From: Salinadaptatus halalkaliphilus
GTDB lineage: Archaea > Halobacteriota > Halobacteria > Halobacteriales > Natrialbaceae
Direction: 5' to 3'
Assembly (NCBI RefSeq): GCF_006543045.1
Contig: NZ_RBZW01000072.1
Coordinates: 2,605 to 66,604 of the forward strand
Length of the DNA stretch: 64,000 nucleotides
Each line of letters opens with the position of its first letter. Position 1 is the stretch's first letter. The notes beneath the pieces were generated by a model. That model had not been told where the DNA came from. It worked only from the letters and a program-made list of their open reading frames with translations, and did no database searches. Positions 45,554 to 53,575 of this stretch are shown piece by piece. A program made the translations under genes and the position numbers.

Positions 45554-46423
45554 CTATTTAGTAGAAGACTCAATTCCAGCAACAAGCCGCGAGTCGATGA
45601 ACGCATCGCAGAGTTGGTCGTCGGTACAGATGGATCGGATCAGTCCGTCGATTCGCTCGACCGACTGGGGGAGATTGTACCGGTCGACAAGCGCTGGGGC
45701 ATGCCACGACTCGAGTGGCCGCCCAGTAACAGCAGCGTGGCGAAGCCCAAGCCGAATAATCTGGAGATCATGCCGCGAGTCAAACCCCCAGGCTTCAGCG
45801 CGATCCTCGAGTTCGGTATCGTAGGTATCGAAGCCGATGATGTCGTGACATTCACGGCAGAGACAGATCCCCTGATCGGGATTATGGGACCAATGGTGGT
45901 AGTCGAGGCTCCCGTTTGCAATCGCGCCGTCGTGGTTGAGAGTCGTCAGTGAGCGCCGACACAGCGGACAGGAGACGTCCCAGTCCCAGCCAAAGGCTGA
46001 GGCTTTCTCTGCTAACCGGCTCGTGTACTCGTCGTTGCGCGGCTCGCCTTTGCTGTTCGTAATGCCACCCCAGAGCCAGTCGTCCCAGAACCGTTGGACC
46101 ATCGCTGTCAGCGTCGAGGGCTCGACAATTGAGAGATACGCAGCATCGACCGCGACAACACACCAGACGCGCAACTCAACGTCGCATTGGCCACAGGCAA
46201 TGTCGAGATGCGGGACGACTGTTGGAAGCCCCTGCTCGTAGACGGTGACGGCCTCGCCACAGTTCGGACAGCAGATCGCGGTCGGTGTCTCGGCCAGGGC
46301 ATGCTGGTCGTTTGCCTCGAGCAAGACAGCCGCTCGATCGCCATATGGGTGGTTGGGAGTCGTCGGATGATGGGGTGTTGCTACGAGGTCGTCACGCGGT
46401 GGACACGATCTTGCGTGTGTCAT
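45554..46423 (-). CDS. HNH-type nuclease with N-terminal zinc ribbon
   Basis: A 289-residue protein. The N-terminal zinc ribbon is CCPNCGEAVTVYEQG...DIACGQCDVELRVW. The HNH region at about 150-200 reads VSCPLCRRSLTTLNHDG, GSLDYHHWSHNPDQGICLCR and ECHDIIG, with CxxC pairs, the catalytic DYHHW and the final CRECH. The C-terminal 80 residues are helical. Related proteins are common on haloarchaeal plasmids; the role may be defence or element maintenance. It overlaps the small gene 46420-46686 (ATGA). Confidence 0.75.
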   Translation of the reverse strand: MTHARSCPPRDDLVATPHHPTTPNHPYGDRAAVLLEANDQHALAETPTAICCPNCGEAVTVYEQGLPTVVPHLDIACGQCDVELRVWCVVAVDAAYLSIVEPSTLTAMVQRFWDDWLWGGITNSKGEPRNDEYTSRLAEKASAFGWDWDVSCPLCRRSLTTLNHDGAIANGSLDYHHWSHNPDQGICLCRECHDIIGFDTYDTELEDRAEAWGFDSRHDLQIIRLGLRHAAVTGRPLESWHAPALVDRYNLPQSVERIDGLIRSICTDDQLCDAFIDSRLVAGIESSTK

Positions 46424-46686
46424 ACTGCCGATTCCGCCTTAGGGGCTAGGGCATCCGTGATGTCTGGCTGCTGGCACTGCAGGTTCTCGATCGGCTCGAC
46501 AGTCTCGACCTGCCAGCTGCCATCGTGGCGCGATTCGTCGACGCGCCAGAACTGCGAGTTGTCTTGGCGTTTAACGTACCGGATGCGCCGTTCCTGATTG
46601 TTTGTGCTTTCCGAAAACGACACAACGAATGCTGTCTCGGTTGCTGTGCTGTTACTGGTCGGATGATGGGTTTGGGGTTCGATCAT
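46420..46686 (-). CDS. small unknown protein coupled to the HNH gene
   Basis: An 88-residue protein with stretches TAFVVSFSESTNNQERRIRY, VKRQDNSQFWRVDESRHDGS and WQVETVEPIENLQC. The central part looks like a small all-beta domain. The stop overlaps the HNH gene start by 4 bases, suggesting coupling. I do not recognise it. Confidence 0.5.
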   Translation of the reverse strand: MIEPQTHHPTSNSTATETAFVVSFSESTNNQERRIRYVKRQDNSQFWRVDESRHDGSWQVETVEPIENLQCQQPDITDALAPKAESAV

Positions 46687-46887
46687 AACTGAAGACAGAA
46701 CAGTCAGTGGCTACCAGCTGTCAACTACAAGGCCGACGCCGGCTCTTTTTGTACTGACTCTCCTTCACTGCTTCCGGGAAATAAAAACACAATTCTACAC
46801 AGATTCGTCTGTGGAAATAACCGCCATCGTATACAATGGCCAACAAAGATATTTTGTCACCATCGCAACTCATGACTGGGGATTGGA

Positions 46888-47163
46888 ATGAAACTGCGAC
46901 AGCCAACAGATTTTCTTATCCTTGAAGCACTCGAGGAGACTGGTCGAAACGTAGCAACGAATCTTGCGCATCATACAAACAAATCACGGCAAAATATCAA
47001 TACCCGTCTTCCAGTACTCTCAGACTATGGACTCGTCCAGAAAGTTGGTCCTGCCGATCGCTCTGGGCTTTATGAAATTACATCGCTTGGGGAACGGGCA
47101 CTTCGCTACCGCGAACAATACGATGAGAACGAAAATTTTGAGGATTTGCTTGCAAGCACCTGA
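46888..47163 (+). CDS. PhiH1 repressor-like winged-helix regulator
   Basis: A 91-residue paralogue of the protein at 8424-8774: KLRQPTDFLILEALEETGRN, VATNLAHHTNKSRQNINTRL, QKVGPADRSGLYEITSLGER. The recognition helix differs at a few positions, so the targets may differ. It lacks the acidic tail of its paralogue. It starts at ATG 46888 after an AT-rich leader region and stands 125 bases before inverted-repeat element copy B, a possible operator for it or for the next gene. Confidence 0.85.
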   Translation: MKLRQPTDFLILEALEETGRNVATNLAHHTNKSRQNINTRLPVLSDYGLVQKVGPADRSGLYEITSLGERALRYREQYDENENFEDLLAST

Positions 47164-47287
47164 CCGGTTCGATCCTCGAAAAGACGGAAATATCTCACAT
47201 GCCGTGTTTGAAAAGATCTGGTGAGCCCAATGAAGACCCCAGGTTGAGAGGCAGTCCTCACCCGTTGACCGACACCGGCGCAGAGAA

Positions 47288-47327
47288 TTAACCAACAGAC
47301 GGCCGCAAGGAGGTGTCTGTTGGTTAA
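47288..47327. repeat. inverted-repeat element copy B
   Basis: Here the arms extend to 13 perfect bases, TTAACCAACAGAC and GTCTGTTGGTTAA, with a 14-base spacer. The 10-base core arms are those of copies A and C. It lies 50 bases before the ATG at 47377, between a PhiH1-like repressor gene and a small gene of unknown function. Confidence 0.8.
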
Positions 47328-47376
47328 CGAGCGACTGATCCGTAGAATTTTCGGGTAGCATGTAGTGGAAAGACTA

Positions 47377-47682
47377 ATGGCTGATAGCGAACAGGCAGAG
47401 AAACAATACCATGCGGCGTCAAGTGTCGACCTTCTATCGGCATTGTCAGCACTCGATATCGAATTTTTGACCGTCTCTGACCAGCGCGTGCTCATCATCT
47501 ACGCCCGATCGATTCTCAACGTCGACGTGAATACGGGTGATATCCAGAGCGCTGATGCTCTCGAGGTAACCGTCCTTGATCACGATCCAAGTGGTGGTAT
47601 CAATGATCCATATGGTCTGATCACGAGAGTTATCGACCAGATCGACGAAATGGCTGGGGGTAATCTGTCTCCGGTGCCCTGA
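47377..47682 (+). CDS. small haloarchaeal protein, unknown
   Basis: About 101 residues from ATG 47377. It reads AASSVDLLSALSALDIEFLT, VLIIYARSILNVDVNTGDIQ, SADALEVTVLDHDPSGGIND: a mixed alpha/beta acidic protein with no known motif that I can name. It has copy B of the inverted-repeat element in its upstream region and the PadR operon 57 bases downstream, on the same strand. Confidence 0.55.
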   Translation: MADSEQAEKQYHAASSVDLLSALSALDIEFLTVSDQRVLIIYARSILNVDVNTGDIQSADALEVTVLDHDPSGGINDPYGLITRVIDQIDEMAGGNLSPVP

Positions 47683-47705
47683 GCTATTCACCTAGGAATA
47701 TCGAC

Positions 47706-47716
47706 GTTTTTAACAA
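47706..47716 (+). promoter_or_regulatory. TATA-like box of the PadR gene
   Basis: GTTTTTAACAA is centred about 28 bases before the ATG at 47739, fitting leaderless transcription and supporting ATG 47739 over GTG 47733 as the start. Confidence 0.45.
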
Positions 47717-47738
47717 CTAACACCCTCAATTAGTGTCT

Positions 47739-48026
47739 ATGTACGATCTTACTGGGTTTCAACGGGACCTTCTTTATACAATTGCCGGACAGGATGATCC
47801 CCATGGACTCGCGATCAAAGACGAACTCGAGGATTACTACGAGAAAGAAATTCACCATGGGCGACTCTATCCGAACCTCGATACGCTCGTCGATAAAGGT
47901 CTCGTCGAGAAAGGGGAAGCAGATCGTCGGACGAACTTCTACAGCGTTACCCGACGTGGCCAGCGCGAGATTGAAGCACGACGAGAGTGGGAAAATCAGT
48001 ACGTTGGTGAGTTGCTCGACGGATGA
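47739..48026 (+). CDS. PadR-family transcriptional regulator
   Basis: A 95-residue winged-helix protein: MYDLTGFQRDLLYTIAGQDD, PHGLAIKDELEDYYEKEIHH, GRLYPNLDTLVDKGLVEKGE, FYSVTRRGQREI. The Y..L..L...GLVE core and wing are typical of haloarchaeal PadR proteins. The C-terminal helix is short, as in PadR-s2 types. It is followed by an overlapping mini-gene. Confidence 0.85.
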   Translation: MYDLTGFQRDLLYTIAGQDDPHGLAIKDELEDYYEKEIHHGRLYPNLDTLVDKGLVEKGEADRRTNFYSVTRRGQREIEARREWENQYVGELLDG

Positions 48027-48133
48027 TCGACCTCATTCGTGGCCCGTTTGAGCTGTTGGAACACCAGTCAGACACTGATACTGATGATAAGACGTCCGAC
48101 GCCGAGACCAGTAACAAGGACCCATCAAAGTAG
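48023..48133 (+). CDS. mini-protein coupled to the PadR gene
   Basis: A 36-residue frame overlapping the PadR stop by 4 bases (ATGA). It begins MIDLIRGPFELLEHQ and ends in an Asp/Thr/Ser-rich tail. The overlap and the haloarchaeal amino-acid bias suggest it is translated; no function can be given. Confidence 0.4.
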   Translation: MIDLIRGPFELLEHQSDTDTDDKTSDAETSNKDPSK

Positions 48134-48272
48134 CCACTGGCTCGGGTACACTCTTCGTTCAGCAAAAGGAATATTTCTGCCGTTCCGTCCGTGCCTCTGA
48201 CACTTGCTCGGCGTGCCTGGAGGGTGGCATTCAGCCCAGCAACAGAATTAGTTGCTTGAAACACATATAGGT

Positions 48273-49673
48273 TCAGTACTTCACAAAGCCGTTAGTTGAG
48301 AAGTCCGCTTGCTGAGTTGTGTCCAACAACCAGCCACAAGCGGACAGTGAAATCCACGAAGACCAGCTCCTTAACTTTCTCGTCAACGTTCTCACCGGCG
48401 CATTCACGCTGGACTTCGGTGAGAACGCAGAAATCGATCCAGAGGACATCTTCGAGGTCCTCGTCGGCGCGACCGCCGACGGGACCTCGATCTCCTCACT
48501 CTGCGAGAAGAGTGAGGATGCGCCTTCTGGGAACGATGTTCTCTATCACCTACGCACCAAGTTCGACCTCGAAACCGTCGAATCAACCGGGAACGCGCTT
48601 CTCCAACAAGATGTCCTCGACACGCTTCCCCAGCAGGTGGAGGTCGTCGCTGACCTCCACCTGCGGCCCTACTACGGTGACGAAGACGAGACTGACGGCC
48701 TCTACTACAGCGAAGCCAAAGCAGGAACGACTGCGTTCCACGCCTACGCCACACTCTACGCCCGCGTGAACAACAAACGCTACACCTTGGCGGTGCGCCG
48801 TCTTACCGACGGCGACACCGCCAGCGATGTCCTTTCTGAGTTCCTCGGACTGGTCAGCAACTTTGACTTCGACGTCAAAGCGGTCTATCTCGACAGCGGC
48901 TTCTACGACGGGAAGTGTCTCACGTTGCTCCAGGCACACAATTTCGCGTACATCGTTCCGGTGATCAAGTGGGGCAGCACGATCAAGAACGAACTCAGCA
49001 CCGGTTGGAGTCGTGAGATCACTCACGATCTCACGACGTCCTACGGCGAGAACGAGTGGACCGTCGAGTTTCCAGTGATGATCGACTGTACCTACAAGAA
49101 CGGTCGCTACGGTGAGCACGGGGTGGCGCGTCACGGCTACGCCGTCGACGCGCTGTTCGTCGATGAACCTCGACAGGCCCGATCCCACTACAGCAAGCGG
49201 TTCGGGATCGAAGCGAGCTACCGTCTCTCCGAGTCAACGATCATCTCGACGACGACGCAAGATCCCACGAGACGGCTGTTGTTCGTCGTACTCAGCCTGT
49301 TGATTCAGAACGTCTGGCGGTACTTGCACTGGGAGTATGTGGCGACGCCCCGTCGAGGCGGGCGTCGCCTCTGGTGGTGGCCATTCGAAGAGTTCGTCGA
49401 CATGGTGACTCGGGCAGCGTGGACGGCCCTCGCGGTGCGTCGGGCCGTCCCCGCGAACCGGCTACCGGATGATCGGTTTCACCGGTAACCGGTGACCGGG
49501 GACGCCCTATCGACCAGTGGCAACACCGTCGCGTCGGCGGCTAATTGCCGCCGACTGCGACAGCCTCTCGTCTCTTGTTGTCGGGTAGATCTATGGAGAA
49601 CAGATTCTGCTCTGATTCGTCGGCAACTCACGCTTCAGCGCCAGTTAGCTGAGGCTGATTTGTGAGGTACTGA
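48273..49673 (+). mobile_element. ISH3-type insertion sequence, about 1.4 kb
   Basis: The transposase gene is flanked by imperfect terminal inverted repeats: TCAGTACTTCACAAA on the left (about 48274-48288) and TTTGTGAGGTACTGA on the right (49659-49673). The inner parts (GTTAGTTGAG and the inverse of AGTTAGCTGAG) are also related. The length fits ISH3 elements. The 5 bases outside the two ends differ (TAGGT versus TCTTG), so no target duplication is visible. Confidence 0.75.
48319..49488 (+). CDS. ISH3-family transposase
   Basis: A 389-residue transposase starting at GTG 48319, full length for ISH3. The DDE residues can be placed in VEVVADLHLRPYYG, VKAVYLDSGFYDGKCL and KRFGIEASYRLSES. A stretch of tryptophans and arginines near the C-terminus (GGRRLWWWPFEEF) is usual in this family. 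There is no frameshift, so the element may still be active. It is inserted between the PadR mini-operon and the gene at 49827, apparently without breaking either. Confidence 0.9.
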   Translation: MSNNQPQADSEIHEDQLLNFLVNVLTGAFTLDFGENAEIDPEDIFEVLVGATADGTSISSLCEKSEDAPSGNDVLYHLRTKFDLETVESTGNALLQQDVLDTLPQQVEVVADLHLRPYYGDEDETDGLYYSEAKAGTTAFHAYATLYARVNNKRYTLAVRRLTDGDTASDVLSEFLGLVSNFDFDVKAVYLDSGFYDGKCLTLLQAHNFAYIVPVIKWGSTIKNELSTGWSREITHDLTTSYGENEWTVEFPVMIDCTYKNGRYGEHGVARHGYAVDALFVDEPRQARSHYSKRFGIEASYRLSESTIISTTTQDPTRRLLFVVLSLLIQNVWRYLHWEYVATPRRGGRRLWWWPFEEFVDMVTRAAWTALAVRRAVPANRLPDDRFHR

Positions 49674-49826
49674 TCTTGTCTTTCTGGGTGAACTGGAATC
49701 AAAACAGATCGCCTCCGGAAAGGTATATTGGCGACCCTGCAGCACTGAGAAGTGACCTCGAGAACGGACCCATGAGACGTTCTCCTTACTGGACGGAGAG
49801 GTGGCGTGTCGTGCCAGCGACCGAGT
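49489..49826. other. right part of the ISH3 element and flanking non-coding DNA
   Basis: Up to 49673 this is the element's 3' non-coding part and right inverted repeat. It includes a hairpin GTCGGCGGC-TAATT-GCCGCCGAC at about 49531-49553 after the transposase stop, a possible terminator. From 49674 to 49826 I see no gene. Confidence 0.5.
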
Positions 49827-50186
49827 TCACAATAGCCGACGTGGACGCTCACGAGCACGCTCTGTGGCCTTTTCTACCTTCTCAAAGTAGACGTGATATC
49901 GGTTCCGCCGGACACCCTCCGAAGAAATTTCGACTTCCCCTTCACCGAGTCGATCCTGGATAACAGACCAGCAGACGTCCGAATCCGTATCAGCAGCCGC
50001 TGTAATCCATTCTACACTTCGCCACCGGGGGTACTCTCCTCGAAGAACGTGTTCAACACGCTCTTCGGGAGTGTAGTCAGCTGGATAATTTGGCTGGAGT
50101 TCATCAGAATCATCCGCTGGCAACATTACATCTTGTGCCCGGTCTAGCGCTTCTTGTAGCGTGTCTTCATCACTGTCGTCGTCCAT
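49827..50186 (-). CDS. unknown haloarchaeal protein
   Basis: A 119-residue acidic protein from ATG 50186. It reads DTLQEALDRAQDVMLPADDS, DYTPEERVEHVLRGEYPRWR, SVEWITAAADTDSDVCWSVI, SSEGVRRNRYHVYFEKVEKA. A central helix-turn-helix-like stretch is possible. It does not match a family I can name. Its 3' end lies 153 bases from the ISH3 right end, so it appears intact rather than cut. Confidence 0.5.
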   Translation of the reverse strand: MDDDSDEDTLQEALDRAQDVMLPADDSDELQPNYPADYTPEERVEHVLRGEYPRWRSVEWITAAADTDSDVCWSVIQDRLGEGEVEISSEGVRRNRYHVYFEKVEKATERARERPRRLL

Positions 50187-50318
50187 GTCCGAATTTTTGT
50201 GTCGATGACACAATAGATGTTGGCATAGTAGCGTATCTGTGAAAGTCGGCAGCTTCCTACTGCCCGTACAGCTGGGAAGCCTCGTCGTCTAGCCCACCTG
50301 AAGTACTGTTGGACATCA

Positions 50319-52139
50319 TTACTGGCGGGTCTGAATTTCGAACCTCACACCACCGAGTTCGTCACTCTCAGTGATATCGATCCGCCAGTCATGAGCTAAG
50401 ACGATCTGCCGGACACTCGCCATCCCCATTCCAGTCCCACCGTTATGGGATTTCGTTGAAAAGCCCTGCTCGAACACTTGTTCTCGGTTCGGCTCAGCGA
50501 TACCAGGCCCGTTATCCTCGAGGAAGATTCCATCGTCTGAGGCACCAACTCGAATGTTGATCGGTGCCTCTCCGTGTTCTAGCGAGTTTCCGAGCAAATT
50601 ATCGAACATTCGCCGGACTGCTTCCGGATTGCCGTGGACCATCGGCGCGTCATCGATTTTGAGGGACCCGGTTTCACCGTGTCGGTCTAATGACTCCCAC
50701 GTCGTCTCGACAAGTTCTTCTAGGTCGATTGGATGGTGTTCGCCAACGATTGTACCCGATTCTAGTGCATTGGCGACATCATCGACCAGTTGCTCCATTC
50801 GATCCAAGGAGGGGAGAGCTTCCTCGACATGGTCTACATCTCCAGTGTCCAGCGCTAACCTCACTCGTCCACGAACCGTTTGAAGCGGGTTTTGCATATC
50901 GTGTGAGAGTACGTCCGCGAGTGCGCCGAACTCTTCTAACAGTCCTCGGCGGGCTGTTACATCTTCTTGGAACCCCACAAAATACTCCACGTCCCCGTCC
51001 TCGTCTGTCAAGGGAGCAACCGTGACACGATTCCAGAATAACTCCCCATCCTGGCGGTAGTTCCGGAGTTCCACACTCACTGGCTCTTCAGCGTCAATAG
51101 CCCGATCTAGCTCGGTGATTGGTCCCGGCTGTGTTCGGTCTCCCTGTAGGAATCGACAGTTGCGACCAAGAACCTCTTCTCTAGCATAGCCTGTTAATTC
51201 GGTGAACCCACTGTTCGCGTAAATGATTGGGTTGTCAGGCCGTGTTGGATTCGTGATAGTGATCCCGATCGGTGCCTCGTCCATTGAATGCTCTTTCAGT
51301 GAGAGTTCGTCGCGGACTGTTTCGATATCATCGGTCGCAGATATCGCACAGACCAGCGTGTCCTCTTTGGTGTACACCAGTCGGTGATCGACAGTGATCG
51401 CCTTCCCGTCCTTGCGGATGTAATCTGTCTCGCCGACCCACTCCTCGTCTCTTGCTCCGGGAAGTATTTCTTCGTGGACTTGCTTCTCTTCTTTCTCTGG
51501 ATACAGAATATCCCAATGTTGCCCGACTAATTCTGTTCGCTCGTACCCAACAATCTCTGCGTACGCCTCGTTAACGTACATGAATTTACCATCAGGATCG
51601 AGCAGACTGATTCCGTCGTGTGCCGTTTCGATAGCACGGAATCCTCGCGTGACCTGCCGTTCTGCTCGGCGTCGAGCAACAGCCTGTTCGATGCGATTGG
51701 CGAGGACCTCGTATTGCTCTGTGCCACCCCTTTTCTGAAGATATTCGGTAACGCCAGCGGAAATCGCTTCGCTTGCTATCTCTTCACTCCCTTTCCCAGT
51801 AAACAGAATAAACGGGAGTTCAGGGATGTCCGATCTGATGGCTTCGAGAACGTCCAACCCATCCATCTCCGGCATGTCGTAATCACAGACAATACAGTCT
51901 GCTTCCCCCTCCTTGGCAAGTTCCACACCCTCCACTGGATTTGTCTCTGTGTGGATATCGAAGAACTCGCGCTCACGCTCTAAGAACGTCGAAACAAGAT
52001 CAGCAAAGCTCGAATCATCTTCGATGTGGAGTACTGTCACGCCGTCTTCGATGTCGGAGAGAAGTGCATGCTCATCTAAGGCATCCTCGAGTGTTAGATG
52101 AGGCGAGGTTGAGGTCATGTCTCCCTGATTGAAATTCAA
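50319..52139 (-). CDS. REC-PAS-LOV-like-histidine kinase
   Basis: A 606-residue soluble protein; ATG 52118 (MTSTSPHLTLEDALD) is an alternative start. The receiver at 30-150 has VLHIEDDSSF, CIVCDYDMPEMDGLDV and FTGKGSEEIASEAI. PAS 1 at 165-275 includes FMYVNEAYAEIVGYERTELV. PAS 2 at 285-400 contains LGRNCRFLQGDRT, the motif with the flavin-adduct cysteine of LOV photoreceptors, and VGFQEDVTARR. The kinase part has LSHDMQNPLQTVRGR (phospho-histidine), DNLLGNSLEHGEAP, EDNGPGIAEPN and GTGMGMASVRQIV. It probably senses light or redox and phosphorylates a separate regulator; none is adjacent. Confidence 0.88.
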   Translation of the reverse strand: MNFNQGDMTSTSPHLTLEDALDEHALLSDIEDGVTVLHIEDDSSFADLVSTFLEREREFFDIHTETNPVEGVELAKEGEADCIVCDYDMPEMDGLDVLEAIRSDIPELPFILFTGKGSEEIASEAISAGVTEYLQKRGGTEQYEVLANRIEQAVARRRAERQVTRGFRAIETAHDGISLLDPDGKFMYVNEAYAEIVGYERTELVGQHWDILYPEKEEKQVHEEILPGARDEEWVGETDYIRKDGKAITVDHRLVYTKEDTLVCAISATDDIETVRDELSLKEHSMDEAPIGITITNPTRPDNPIIYANSGFTELTGYAREEVLGRNCRFLQGDRTQPGPITELDRAIDAEEPVSVELRNYRQDGELFWNRVTVAPLTDEDGDVEYFVGFQEDVTARRGLLEEFGALADVLSHDMQNPLQTVRGRVRLALDTGDVDHVEEALPSLDRMEQLVDDVANALESGTIVGEHHPIDLEELVETTWESLDRHGETGSLKIDDAPMVHGNPEAVRRMFDNLLGNSLEHGEAPINIRVGASDDGIFLEDNGPGIAEPNREQVFEQGFSTKSHNGGTGMGMASVRQIVLAHDWRIDITESDELGGVRFEIQTRQ

Positions 52140-52200
52140 TCACAATAAATATCCGTCACATGTGCGGCTAAGCAGTGAATGCCGATCGGGACCAGTATTG

Positions 52201-53229
52201 CTACCACTTAATCTCGAATCGGGCACCACCTTCAGCACTCTCTGTGATATCGATCTCCCACCCGTGACCCTGCACGACTTGTTGTACAATCGAGAGGCCA
52301 TAGCCGGTTCCCGCTTGATTTGTCGAATATCCGTGTTCGAATACGTCTGTATGAACTGAACTCGGAATTCCAGGGCCATCATCTGCAACATATATTCCTG
52401 GTTCTTCAGCAAGGCTCCCCACAGAGATTCTGACAGCCTCATCACTGTGGTCAACTGCGTTCCGGAACAAATTCTCCAACAGTTCTTGGAACCTGCTTGT
52501 ATCAGCAACTATTTGCCCCAGTTCATCATCGATCTGTAACGTATCCTCTTGAGTTTCGACGCTATCCCAGGATTTGTGAATATACGCTTCGATATCAATA
52601 GGTTCAGTTTCTCCAATTAACTGCCCCGATTTCGAAAGTTCAAGGACAGTATCGACTAAGGTATCAATTCGATCAAGTGACTCGGAAACTTCGTCGAGTT
52701 CTGGACTATTGTGATTTTCTTGTGCGACCTCAGTATAGCCTTGGGCGACAGAGAGAGGGGTACGAATATCGTGGGTGAGAATATCTGCGAATTCGTTCAG
52801 CCGATCCCGTTGTTCCTGGAGTTGTTCTTCTCGCCTTTGTTGCTCGGTAATATCCCGTATAATGCCTGTAAAATACTGGTCACCGTTGTGTTCATGTTCG
52901 CGAAGGCTGATCAGTGTCGGTACTTCGTGTCCCTCTTTGTGAAGTGCAGGCAATTCCATTCCGTCCCAGTCAATATTGCGCTCGCCAGTATCGACATATG
53001 CGTCAAGAGCCGCAGCGTGGACAGATTCTAGCCGCTCGGGGATAATCTTCATCTTCGAACTCCCAATCAACTCCTCTTGAGAGTATCCAAGAATCTCTTC
53101 GACCGCTGGATTCGAATAGACGATTTTACTCTCCTGGTCGATAGTCAACATCCCCTCGGCAGCATTTTCAACGAGTGTCTGATAGAAATCGTCTTCGCAG
53201 AGTGTAGGGGGAGGAGAGTTCATTTTCAA
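52201..53229 (-). CDS. PAS-domain histidine kinase
   Basis: A 342-residue soluble kinase. The PAS domain is at 18-135 (VENAAEGMLTIDQESKIVYS; YSQEELIGSSKMKIIPERLE; YFTGIIRDITEQQ). The H-box is FADILTHDIRTPLSVAQGYT, followed by the ATPase boxes ELLENLFRNAVDHSDE, VADDGPGIPSS and GTGYGLSIVQQVVQGHG. There is no membrane segment. It lies 61 bases upstream of the REC-PAS-LOV kinase gene on the same strand and may be co-transcribed; the N-terminal receiver of that protein is a candidate partner. Confidence 0.88.
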   Translation of the reverse strand: MKMNSPPPTLCEDDFYQTLVENAAEGMLTIDQESKIVYSNPAVEEILGYSQEELIGSSKMKIIPERLESVHAAALDAYVDTGERNIDWDGMELPALHKEGHEVPTLISLREHEHNGDQYFTGIIRDITEQQRREEQLQEQRDRLNEFADILTHDIRTPLSVAQGYTEVAQENHNSPELDEVSESLDRIDTLVDTVLELSKSGQLIGETEPIDIEAYIHKSWDSVETQEDTLQIDDELGQIVADTSRFQELLENLFRNAVDHSDEAVRISVGSLAEEPGIYVADDGPGIPSSVHTDVFEHGYSTNQAGTGYGLSIVQQVVQGHGWEIDITESAEGGARFEIKW

Positions 53230-53575
53230 TCTAATTAGAGTGGCTGACAGTTAATCGTTGCTGATATGCTGAAACAGCTCTATTGAACCCCTCTTGTTTA
53301 TAGATATATTCAGGTGAATCTGGGGAATCAGCCTGCGAAAAAGGTATTGCGCCATACAGTTTATTCGGTTAGCGCATTTTCTCACCCAAATTGTCGTGGG
53401 TTTAGCAGACTCTTCCGGTCAGCAAAACCCACAAACTAATAAAGAATCCAACTGAACTGCTGAACTGCTCCAAAATGCCACTCTTAGAACAATCATACTG
53501 GACCGTGACCAGGCTCCTATCCGAATTCTACATCAATCCAATTTCGGATGGTCGAATCTCCCAGAGATCGTTACA
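53230..53575. other. intergenic region, nothing recognised
   Basis: This stretch separates divergent genes. It contains AT-rich patches (TTTATAGATATATTC around 53299-53313) that could be promoters, but no clear repeat, RNA or small gene. Confidence 0.4.

Noticed and set aside
38442-47327. Inverted-repeat copies A and B as att sites bounding an integrated element
   Set aside because: They are palindromic, sit at fixed distance from gene starts and have a third copy at 58160 in the same gene context, so an operator role fits better than integration borders.
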